A program made the position numbers and the translations under genes. Below, piece after piece: positions 54,401 through 60,918 of a stretch of DNA of 64,000 nucleotides (position 1 is the stretch's first letter; each line of letters starts with the position of its first letter). A model generated the notes under the pieces. The model worked only from the letters and a program-made list of their open reading frames with translations, ran no database searches and was not told where the DNA came from. This stretch comes from Sipunculus nudus. Its lineage: Eukaryota > Annelida > Sipuncula > Golfingiida > Sipunculidae. The stretch is from the NCBI GenBank assembly GCA_026874595.1, contig CM049307.1:9945579-10009578 (forward strand). Direction: 5' to 3'.

Positions 54401-55848
54401 TTGATAATAAATTTCAATGCCATCCAAATATAATTTTCATGTACTCAGATAAATGTCAGTGTTACCATAAACATACCATATTAAGATACATACTAATCTT
54501 CATATTATACAGGCAATATAACTAATGGAATAACGAGAAAGATTTGCTTTCAACGGATGGCATTTCCTACCACTTATTCAGCATTAAGGAATCATGACTG
54601 GCATAAACCCTTCTGTCTTATGCATCCAAGCATTGTTTTAAATTAACATACGAACACATTAAGTATACATCATGTTAAACCTGGTACAGTGATCTTTCTA
54701 ATGGCATACATGTTTCCTTTAGTGTTTGTCTTTCTTGTTGAAACATGAAATTTAAATCAAAATTTAAAATTTTAAAGCAGATAGAAACGTGATAAAAGAG
54801 ATAAAAGGATTTTTAGATAATGCCATGTAGTTTAATATTAGACCATTTAAATATGCATTTTAAAAATGGATGCGTGAAATATAATTCGTTTAAAAATTCA
54901 AACTTTTCCTTTTAAGTGTAACAATATCATGTGAAATGAAAAAGTTTAAATATGTATACCATTAGAAAGAGCACTGAACCAAGGTAAAAATAATATAAAT
55001 TTTATGGGGTCAAATTCTTGTTTCTGGTCAATATATGTAATAAATATTTATATTGTTTCTTTCTTTATTTGCCCTGTTTTTGTAATCAAACCGGTAGTTC
55101 TTAAAAAAATCAATATTTATGACATTGTTCATATATTTACTGTATTTTTGAGCATTGCCAAATCTACCATTTGTCTGTTTAGTGCTTCTGTCAAACTGCA
55201 TGATCTTGGTATAATTGATAGAAAACCTATATACCTGCATGTTGGCAAGCAGTTGACAATTTTCTTATTTTATAAAAGTTGATCCCTGGATGTATAAATG
55301 AAAAATGAATATATATTTTGGGGCCTTGAAAGTCGAGGGGTAAAACGCTCGGCTCTCTCCGCTGGCGACCCGGGTTGGATCCCCGGCTTGGCTATGAGAG
55401 TTGTAGTTGCCCGTCCAAGGGCGGTGTTTTTTTCCGGGTTTTCCGGTTTCCTCCACCTATAATAACTACTTGTACAATCTATGTAAAATAAATAAATTTA
55501 TATTAAAATAAAGCATAGGAACGATATCTGCCTGGAATTTTGATACGTTGCAAAACATCCAACGAATTTATTCTGAGTATAGGATAAGTTGTGATGCAAA
55601 AATAGTTTTCACAATTACATAAGCTGGAATATTGCCACCCCATTCACTGTGTATATAAACAAATGGATTATACATTCACAGGGTATATAAGCAGAATAGA
55701 TTATATATATGTATAATGAAATGAACGCCATTTTGTTACATGAAGACTCGTAGACATGTTAAGTGTTAGAATGGAGTGACTCACCAGTAACAGATGAGGT
55801 ATATCCGTACAGCAGTATGAGATGTACAGCACACTGTACACACAACAT
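20703..55848 (-). CDS. RYK-like receptor pseudokinase with GCC2/GCC3 repeats and IPT/TIG domains
   Basis: A complete single-pass receptor of about 1064 residues from 20 minus-strand exons: 55785-55848, 50627-50815, 50143-50310, 45110-45310, 44680-44796, 44157-44357, 43484-43662, 42727-42863, 41465-41644, 40906-41008, 39846-40136, 25611-25760, 24526-24811, 24020-24163, 23643-23714, 22977-23161, 22340-22449, 21866-22028, 21469-21605, 20703-20820. Exon lengths sum to 3195 bases, with every junction in phase. Domains: signal peptide (1 to ~20), six cysteine-rich modules (~22-373), three IPT/TIG domains (~374-677), a transmembrane helix (~694-720) followed by KRWRHRRKR, a kinase-like domain (~790-1052) and C-terminus ATRL. 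The kinase-like domain shares ALSRD after the DFG position and DYW in the activation segment with RYK, but RYK has a WIF ectodomain, not this one. The IPT domains recall MET/plexin. Ligand and function are unknown; a role in cell-cell or Wnt-type signalling would be speculation. The symmetric phase-1 introns in the ectodomain mean an extra cysteine module could have been missed. Confidence 0.9.
24526..24811 (-). CDS. receptor exon 13: end of IPT3, transmembrane helix, juxtamembrane
   Basis: This exon encodes residues 661-755. It completes the third IPT/TIG domain (VEVGNLVFAVGVV, a typical last strand), then an acidic linker (REEEAEEASAPPDQ), a hydrophobic helix from about residue 694 to 720 (LALIIGLALF to ILLHYAV) and a strongly basic stop-transfer run KRWRHRRKR. 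A Ser/Thr-rich juxtamembrane follows. The acceptor is a weak CTAG at 24812-24815 with a 34-bp minisatellite directly upstream; the donor is GTGAGT. The exon starts in phase 0 and ends in phase 1, matching its neighbours. Confidence 0.93.
24821..24985. repeat. 34-bp minisatellite, five copies
   Basis: Copies start at 24821, 24855, 24889, 24923 and 24957 (exact 34-base period), with a core ATAAACACAAGGTATTAATC and CTACCTGATCATAA. The array lies in intron 12 of the receptor and ends 10 bases before exon 13. On the gene's strand each unit reads GATCAG followed by GTAGGATT, resembling both an acceptor and a donor. Confidence 0.92.
24986..25610. other. rest of receptor intron 12
   Basis: AT-rich intron with a G-run around 25351-25391 and an AC/AT microsatellite at about 25424-25471. 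No exon-like sequence was found. Confidence 0.6.
25611..25760 (-). CDS. receptor exon 12: first part of IPT3
   Basis: Fifty codons, phase 0 at both ends (residues 611-660). It continues an IPT domain begun in exon 11 (LTFY joined to GKDLDL) and shows the typical paired cysteines (IPCTAIYLQRRHLVC) followed by GERAEYNVTV. Because one IPT fold is split between this exon and exon 11, 14 kb away, the ectodomain and kinase halves belong to a single gene rather than two neighbours. Confidence 0.92.
25761..28440. other. receptor intron 11, 3' part
   Basis: AT-rich sequence without exon candidates. Two diverged direct copies of a ~90-base block containing ACAATCATGGAGACGT or ACAATCATGAAGACGT and ending GAGGTKGAAAC lie at about 26229-26318 and 26347-26430. 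A C-run occurs at 26463-26474. Nothing else was recognised. Confidence 0.5.
28441..31300 (-). mobile_element. degenerate non-LTR retrotransposon (CR1/Jockey-like LINE)
   Basis: Read on the minus strand, the pieces occur in the correct LINE order. The endonuclease-RT linker (NAPFYKQRVKS, WVTDKIL, then after a frameshift DWNEYRRLRNTVTREIR) lies at about 31050-30830. RT segments follow: PQEWKTARITPINKG near 30440, FMDIKKCFDSLDHS near 30160, LSNRRQFV and VLGPILFLIYMNDF near 30050-29950 (with stop codons), and LYADDITLL, the catalytic Asp box, at 29012-29030. The thumb-like DSRLKWKDH lies near 28800. An AATAA-type simple repeat at 28441-28470 fits the 3' tail. Multiple stops and frameshifts show it is dead. 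The 5' part with the endonuclease is missing. It sits in receptor intron 11 on the same strand. Confidence 0.88.
29100..29925. mobile_element. insertion interrupting the LINE reverse transcriptase
   Basis: The RT motifs MNDF (near 29950) and YADD (29012-29023) should be about 20 residues apart but are separated by some 900 bases. The intervening DNA has a different composition: an AT-rich part (29150-29500) and a GC-rich part (29700-29840, CCGGGCCGGCCCGG). It carries no recognisable protein. I read it as a younger insertion into the LINE; exact borders and class were not determined. Confidence 0.5.
31310..35293. mobile_element. ~4-kb foldback element with tandemly repeated arms
   Basis: The two ends are inverted copies. 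At the left, CCGGGCTGTTGTTTTCAAAC and ACTGAAGATCACTAATTTTA lead into GGGGTAGGGGAAATTAAAA; the reverse complement of 35170-35293 reads the same order. The left arm has a unit containing GAGGTCAGCAGGGGTCAAAA at about 31511, 31885, 32254 and 32603 (period ~350-374). The right arm has reverse-complement units near 34432, 34712 and 35076. Inner parts are also inverted: AATGGCTGCCATTATGACCGC near 32932-32955 pairs with 34062-34085. A ~450-bp block near 33590-33830 recurs directly near 34080-34320. No frame of 60 codons occurs from about 30.8 to 36.6 kb on either strand. It resembles a Foldback-type DNA transposon; no transposase is present. Confidence 0.7.
35294..36592. other. receptor intron 11, middle part
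   Basis: AT-rich, without long frames. A poly-T run lies at 35681-35698 and a (TAG/TAA)n microsatellite at about 36304-36381. Nothing else was recognised. Confidence 0.6.
36593..37620. mobile_element. repeat element with a 381-bp internal tandem duplication
   Basis: It begins AATTAAAACAAGTGACCCAT and ends around CAGATGACTTTAAGTCAGCT. Two diverged units start at 36815 and 37196 (period 381); both contain GTAAAGGTCTC or TTAAAGGTCTC, ACCAGTCTGCAG or ATCAGTCTGCAG, ACTGATGAAACACTC, TTGAGCTTTTG and TCAAATTTTCCATTATTCT. The second is followed by a GGACGGACAGACAGACGG run. The same left terminus recurs at 45756-45792 and the same right terminus at about 48083-48111, so this is a dispersed family. No transposase was seen. 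Confidence 0.68.
37863..37962 (-). mobile_element. tRNA-like SINE head (fragment)
   Basis: On the minus strand this carries GAAGTCGAATGG, GCTCGGCTCTCTCCGCT and ACCTGGGTTTGATTTTTGGC, matching in order the copy at 55319-55495. The spacing of an A-box-like and a B-box-like (GGGTTTGATTT) element is that of a tRNA-derived SINE promoter. It is diverged and lacks an obvious tail. Confidence 0.55.
37963..39845. other. receptor intron 11, 5' part
   Basis: AT-rich intron between the SINE fragment and the exon 11 donor. Several short frames exist, but none shows a recognisable domain or suitable splice sites. Confidence 0.5.
39846..42863 (-). CDS. receptor exons 8-11: IPT/TIG domains 1 and 2 and start of 3
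   Basis: Exons 42727-42863, 41465-41644, 40906-41008 and 39846-40136 encode residues ~374-610. IPT1 opens with FEPDYGPVAGGTVVTL and VGDQSC and closes with VHFKYMPNPVV (residue ~468). IPT2 opens with FISGGINILFTGQHF and runs through SCTSLTSEQVKCRLP, FILKLDG and LTVYSDPELASF; IPT3 then starts. The G-rich turn and the [FL]xYxxxPxx closing strand are family hallmarks known from MET, RON and plexins. Exon 8 is best ended at 42727 (AAG before gtgagg), which puts its joint to exon 9 in phase. Exon 9 must use a GC donor at 41464-41463. Two minus-strand simple repeats lie close to splice sites (40750-40856 and 42591-42713). Confidence 0.88.
40750..40856. repeat. (ATA)n / (TTA)n microsatellite able to fold back
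   Basis: Imperfect AATAAT repeats (40750-40806) are followed by pure TTA repeats (40808-40849), so the two halves can pair as a hairpin. The tract lies about 50 bases downstream of the exon 10 donor on the receptor's strand. Confidence 0.9.
42591..42713. repeat. three copies of a ~43-bp repeat
   Basis: GTTTCATAATTGGTTATATT and close variants start at 42591, 42634 and 42676 (period 42-43). The array ends 14 bases from the exon 8 boundary at 42727, inside intron 8 of the receptor. Confidence 0.8.
43484..50815 (-). CDS. receptor exons 2-7: six GCC2/GCC3-like cysteine modules
   Basis: Exons 50627-50815, 50143-50310, 45110-45310, 44680-44796, 44157-44357 and 43484-43662 each encode one extracellular module (residues ~22-373). 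The pattern is CPxGxxW/F, a CxxCPxGTY or CxxC step, then CxxCP and a final Cys, as in ephrin-receptor-like GCC2_GCC3/TNFR-like repeats. Module 4 (44680-44796, 38 residues) is short and atypical (GDCPACTVWN, GDCRREIQF). The five junctions between these exons and the one with exon 1 are phase 1; exon 7 ends in phase 0 at the switch to IPT domains. Modules probably form an elongated disulphide-bonded stalk. The acceptor of exon 5 has two AGs three bases apart (see findings). Confidence 0.88.
45756..48118. mobile_element. possible larger member of the 36.6-kb repeat family
   Basis: AATTAAAACAAGGGACCCAT at 45756 matches the left end of the element at 36593, and CAGATGACTTATAGTCAGCT at about 48085 matches its right end. 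The 2.3 kb between is very AT-rich (45.8-47.2 kb), with a G-run and a GC-richer block at 47307-47430. I could not recognise the internal 381-bp unit. The two ends could also be separate fragments. It lies in receptor intron 3. Confidence 0.35.
48159..48460 (+). mobile_element. probable retroelement 3' end with (TTATC)n tail
   Basis: A T-rich stretch ends in CTGAAGGCTAATAAATG followed by a (TTATC)n pentanucleotide tail at about 48429-48459. A coding-poor 3' end with a short simple repeat after AATAAA-like sequence is typical of non-LTR retrotransposons or SINEs. No reverse transcriptase is visible, so it would be a 5'-truncated copy. Confidence 0.5.
48766..49806. mobile_element. non-autonomous hAT-like DNA transposon (1041 bp)
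   Basis: The ends are TAGGGCTG at 48766 and CAGCCCTA at 49799-49806, perfect 8-base inverted termini. Both subterminal regions are rich in CGATAC/GTATCGATA motifs, as in many hAT elements. The flanks CTAATAGC (48758-48765) and CTAATATC (49807-49814) agree at 7 of 8 bases, fitting the 8-bp target duplication of hAT transposition. No transposase frame is present. It lies in receptor intron 3. Confidence 0.8.
50816..55784. other. receptor intron 1 (large, mostly featureless)
   Basis: The first intron of the receptor is about 5 kb. A GC-richer island at 51720-51960 has an open minus-strand frame (GWSMGLTVKGISGPAHC and on to ETIPVIKTC) of about 57 codons. Its phases do not fit between exons 1 and 2, so I do not call it an exon. 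A tRNA-like SINE lies at 55319-55495. The remainder is AT-rich with no recognised gene. Confidence 0.5.
55319..55495 (+). mobile_element. tRNA-like SINE
   Basis: The head reads GGGGCCTTGAAAGTCGAGGG, then ACGCTCGGCTCTCTCCGCTG and CGACCCGGGTTGGATCCCCG, with a B-box-like GGTTGGATCCC at 55373-55383. It continues through GTTTTCCGGTTTCCTCC to an AATAAATAAA-type end. A second diverged head lies at 37863-37962 on the other strand. It is not a functional tRNA gene: the cloverleaf is incomplete. Confidence 0.65.
55785..55848 (-). CDS. receptor exon 1: start codon and signal peptide
   Basis: ATG at 55848-55846 opens 21 codons plus one base (phase 1) ending at a consensus GTGAGT donor. The peptide MLCVQCAVHLILLYGYTSSV is a short hydrophobic secretion signal, and it joins in frame to the first cysteine module (GQGEDCPSG). 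An upstream ATG eight bases earlier (55856-55854) is in another frame and has a poorer context (C at -3 against A at -3). The 5' UTR and promoter should lie just to the right, but no TATA box could be assigned. Confidence 0.85.
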
Positions 55849-57475
55849 AGTGACATCTGGCGAGCTACTCCGATCAATGGTTCGATCTCCCACCATCTGC
55901 AGGTCCGTTTCAGTCGGTTATTACTCCAACATGTTACGACCACACAACCATAAACACTGGCTGTAATGATGCATTCCAACGTAACGCACGGAGTCGTCCA
56001 GGATTAATGGAGTCGTAACGTACTGTTGAAACACTTCGGCTGCAAGTCCATAAAAAGTCCTTAATTAGCGAGGACTTGTCAGCAGCAAAAGCTTACCGCA
56101 GCCGAGTTGTCAAGTTTGTCGAATGCTTCTGTTGCAATTCAGATGTAGAAATAAAATATCCTTTGCAACATACAGAATGCTCGATTTTTTAATATATATA
56201 AGGCTTAATACAAGTAAATAAATGTATAATTTGTTAACATTCCGACAGTTGAGACACTAAGTCCTTTAATGAAAAGTGTGTTATTATATACAAAGTAAAG
56301 GCGTAACATCTCACAGTTTCCGCGAACAGTATTTCCTTTGAAAATCCAGATGATTTTGCTTTCAGAATATCCAGTTGATTTTGTATCACTTCTCTTATCT
56401 GCCTGTGTACATGTACAAAAGATGCAAGCACCATTTCAAAAGTCAAACACTTGCACTAATGCCGGTATATTCTTTTTTCCTGATGATAAATATATCAGAC
56501 GTAAAGTGCTGTTAACTTCCGTTTGAACGACTGATGTCGCACATGCCAGCTCACGCACGTGAGTTTACCTCTAGTTCAGCTTTGATCGTCACCGCCTGCT
56601 TCAAAACACTTTGCAACTCTCTGTATTGGGAAAGATTCTGGTTTCCAATGCTCTTAATTACATCGTGGAGACTCCAAGAAATCTTAGCTTTTCTTGCATG
56701 GTTATTTCGCTCAGGTATCGTGTTTTATTCCCGGTGATTGAGTCAGATGCAATAAATATTTCAGGTAAGCTCATGAAGTAGTCCGCTCTCTCACGCAAGG
56801 ATTCCCATCAACTGACGGAGAACGGGATTATGTCCAAGCACGCGGCCCGCGCGAACGCTCAGCAGATCCAAAACCTCAAAAGCAGCACCTCAAAATCAAT
56901 CAACGCGCAGTGAGGGAGGCAAACAGTTCAGCTGTTAAGTCGAGTGGTGCTGCACGGGCATTGATTTTTTAATAATTACATTACATCCAATTGTTTCACG
57001 CAATCGACCTATGTATACCTGTTGACTATACTTCTGCTGTAATTTAAAACTCTAGGAACGGTAAGAACAATAAGATATATCCATGCACTGAAAGAAAACC
57101 GAAAAAGTGAATCATATTTGATATTGATTGGCCAGCAGAAGGACCTGATGTCCATTCTGTTTAGAAAAGACAGCAACGCGCAAGCTTGTTCGGTCACATT
57201 GTAACGATTTATGAACGATCGATGAAAGTGTGAAGACCTTGATCATCCGGGGACTTTAAACACAAGAGTTTAAACCTGAGTACGCCGTCTGCTTAGCCAG
57301 CTGTGGTTGCTCTATACCGTTTACATTTCTTGCACTTCTGGTTTTCCTAGCCGTGTTTTTTTCTTGTTTGGATTACCTTGCCTAGAAACCCCCTTGTAAT
57401 ATTATCTGAATAAGACATATAATGCATTCATATCATGTGGCATAGTTATACATTCACATTGGCGAAGGAAATTAC
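55849..57475. other. 5' flank of the receptor gene
   Basis: Expected to hold the 5' UTR and promoter of the minus-strand receptor. The part at 56800-56900 is somewhat GC-richer. No motif could be assigned with confidence and no other gene was recognised. Confidence 0.4.
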
Positions 57476-57920
57476 TAGGCCTATGAATTGCTAAGAGGTC
57501 TTCGATTCAATTCGATTATCGATTATTACCTTTCGATTCGATTCTCGTTTCGATTATTGTATACAGTCACAATATTCTGTCAGAGACGTATATCTACTAA
57601 AAGTTCTCATCCCATATGATGCTGTTAGCCTAAGATTATTATATATCTGTTAATTTATGCAGACCAAATAATATTTAAATCTTCTCATTCATTATTGTGA
57701 ATGAAGGATATAAGGTGAATTTCTTTGTTAAAGAACAGTGCTACTTCATCATGTTTGCTGCTCGTATTCCTTGGTAAAGAGCCGATACCCAAAAAGGTAC
57801 GAAAATGAATGAAAATGCAATCATTGATATTAATCGATTATTTCATGCTCGATTCGATTATCGATTAATGATTGGCTTCCATTTAATGCATCGATTATTC
57901 GATGGATTGCTACAGCGCTA
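57476..57920. mobile_element. hAT-like MITE (445 bp) with perfect 8-bp TSD
   Basis: GAAATTAC occurs at 57468-57475 and again at 57921-57928, directly flanking a segment that begins TAGGCCTATG and ends CAGCGCTA. Both subterminal regions are packed with ATTCGAT/ATCGAT motifs in opposite orientation (57505-57555 and 57835-57905). The size, target duplication and TAG...CTA termini fit a non-autonomous hAT element. It lies between the receptor 5' end and the transporter. Confidence 0.75.
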
Positions 57921-60918
57921 GAAATTACACAGAACAAATATTTTCCTCGTCTGCGTCTGCCTGTTCGTTGATTGTTAATCTGGCGGATGTTTGCGCTCTG
58001 CGAGTGCTGGCTGGATGATGTTGTGAGCTGGGATATTGTGGTGGTTATACGTGTTATTGTTAGCACACTTTTTACAACTTAATGATTATGTATTTAAGGA
58101 CAATGAATGAAAGAAGAGTAGTATACCCTTTCGATAAATATCTGATATGATACTTTACCATTTGGGACATCTTCGAGCCAATGAACAGCAATGAAACCAA
58201 TAAAATTTAAAAAAAATAAAGGTTAGTTGTTTAAATTCCAACAAATTAGCTTTGCGAATTCTATACTTAAATTCTATCATTTAAAAATTTCCCGCTTCAT
58301 GAGGCGAGGAACATGAGGTGTTGGTTTCAGGTCTGGCAACGTGAAGCATTTCATGCAGCTGAGGAATTTCTATAACCTCCACAACATTAAACAATATTAA
58401 AGCGTGCTTCAAAAAGGGTTATATTCAAATAAGCTGCTGATTACATTGACCAGCTCCATGTAATTTACCTCTATCATTCATCAGTTTGTCAAATTATGGG
58501 TCAGGAAATAAAAGATGTTTATCTATGAATTGCCAGCGTTAAGTATAACTACTGCTATGAGTATTAGGTTGCCGTCGTTTTTGCCCCTCTTATGCGTGAT
58601 GATGCATGGAACTTTAGAGCCTGCTGTTAGTGTAACTGGCCATTAAAATTATAGGTATTAAATGAAAGGACCTAACGATGTGAAAAGTTTTTTTATATTC
58701 TGCTCAACTTGTAGTCTCTGTATGCTGGATACATAAATTTGAGGACAACAATCTGAAATTCCCGACTGCTCTTTGTTATTCAGAGCGGAATCACAGTGGT
58801 TTCCGCTTCTTTGTGATGAATATTTAAACACTTACCTAAGCCTCATGCAGTTTTTTCATTAATTTCCATGGAAACCGTGAGGGTGGCGAGCCACATCAAT
58901 CAGAAAGCACCGTATACGCACAAATAACAGCCGTGTGTATGCCAGACATACCTCGCCCCCCGGCAGTTATGTCGGAGGAGAAATTGGAAAGTTAATCATT
59001 TCCCTGAAGACCTAAAACAGATTTACTGCGGACCTGCAAAAATGTACTTCCGGTAGCCATAATCATTCACTTCATCTGCCTTTATGCTATATATACAGTG
59101 TTTTTGTCAGTTCCTTGGATTACGATGGGAACAACAGTTACGTCCCTGTCATAACCCAGAAAGTGAAAATATAATGTTTGCTCTGATTGCAAAACAAAGA
59201 ATTTATTACGCGAGGTAACTGGCTATACGTAAGTGACTGGGTCATACTCATAATAATAACTCTAAGGAATGTACTAAGGAAGACATGTTCATCTTATTTA
59301 ATGGAGCTGGCCGACTGGTCAGTGCCTCGCATTAACGAACGTAAAAAAGTAAAGGCATGTCCTCTATTTTGAACTTGAAAAATGGTGTTAAACATTGATA
59401 GATACGCCTTGACTCAATACCTTTGCGCCATTCTGTTCCTCTACATGAGAGTGTATGGAGATGTGAGAGTAGGCCCTTTCAGCTATGTAGATGCGGGTAT
59501 TCACGGCCAGCGTCCGTCTGATAGCAAATACTATCTATTGATTAGTGTGTGTGTATGCGCTTGCCTGTGCACTTAATCTACTAGTATACATTAATGTTAA
59601 TAACCTGATAATGCTCTGTGACTCTATACATCTCCAACTTAACCAGTTCCCTGAATAAAAAAATCGAATTAAAGAAACTGTGCAAAACGACACAGTATTC
59701 ACCTTAACTCCATATACAGCTTTCAGTTATATTGATGGATGTACCGGTAACTCGTCGGCTTGTGTGTCTATATATGTGTTTGTTTGTGTGTATGTGTGAG
59801 GGGGGGGGGGAAGAGCAATACTTTTTCTATCGTATCGTCTCATTTTTGTACATATACATGACACTAAATGAGAGAAGTGGATTTCACTCACATTTAGTCA
59901 AGGTACTCATTTAAACCTTTTTTCCACCACTGGTTCAACGCATGTTATTACACAGACATATATAATACATGCTTGCACTAAAATGATTTTAAATGACAGT
60001 GCATGATGAATAATTAACAGAGCACTCAAGGCTATTTAACTAAATCTAATTAAAAATCACATAGTGTTGTAGTCCAAATCAGCACTAAGTATCATTTTTA
60101 CGATGTTTTATGTAGCCGTATATATAAAGTTATTTGTCAGGCCAGTAAATCAGTTTCTGTAACAAGTTTATGTAAGGTCACACGTCTCATCATATCCTGA
60201 CTGATGAATCGAAGACCTTGAAACCTTCACACAAGCGTGATACATTGTAATTTATGTTTTGCTACACTAAAATCTCGCCACAAAATAAAATCAGAATATA
60301 TTGACCTGCCAAGCAGAAAAAGATTTACGAATCAAGGTGAACTGTGAACTAAAACTATAAATCAAACTGAGAGATGGCGCCCTACTTTTCAGTTCGATCC
60401 CACAGGTGTGCTTAATTTATTATTAGAGGCAATTATATCTATCAACCCGTATGTATGTATGTATAATTTATATATATAATAAATAATATAGTTATATACA
60501 ACCACTCTCCCAAATTCCTTAACAGATAATCAGTCAATAGACCATAAATCATCCATCCACTGCCACATGTTCTCCAAGGATACCCAGAGGATATCATTGT
60601 TAAAGACTATACATATGTTGATCGTTCATATCGGTCATCAGGGTCAATCAAGCACTCAGATCAAAAATCATACTCAGTTTGAAAATTAACCACAAACATT
60701 ACAGAATAACATTAATACTATGGGCATGTAAATAACTAGTCAATAAAACAGTTAAGCCTGTACTGGTGGCTTGAGTAAGAGAGATCTCTGTGTACAGAGA
60801 GTAGCCTGGTTCCCTGCGTCCTTACGGCCAGTTCAGTCTGGCTCTTCCTGTTACGACGTGCACCAATACGGCCAGTGGCTGGTATAGCCATGATATGTCA
60901 GATTACGTGTTATATATG
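57921..60918. other. intergenic region between receptor and transporter
   Basis: No gene was recognised. The transporter 3' UTR should occupy the right part (minus strand). A G-run lies near 59800-59811 and a short TA/TATG-rich tract at 60449-60482. Short frames show no domain. Confidence 0.5.

Noticed and set aside
55319-55400. Possible tRNA gene because of A/B-box-like blocks.
   Set aside because: The acceptor stem and arms do not pair into a cloverleaf, and a diverged second copy exists; better read as a SINE head.
20703-55848. Interpretation as a MET/RON orthologue because of the IPT domains.
   Set aside because: No Sema or PSI domain is present, the stalk is made of GCC2/GCC3-like modules, and the kinase-like motifs (HSD, DAA-LSRD) resemble RYK instead.
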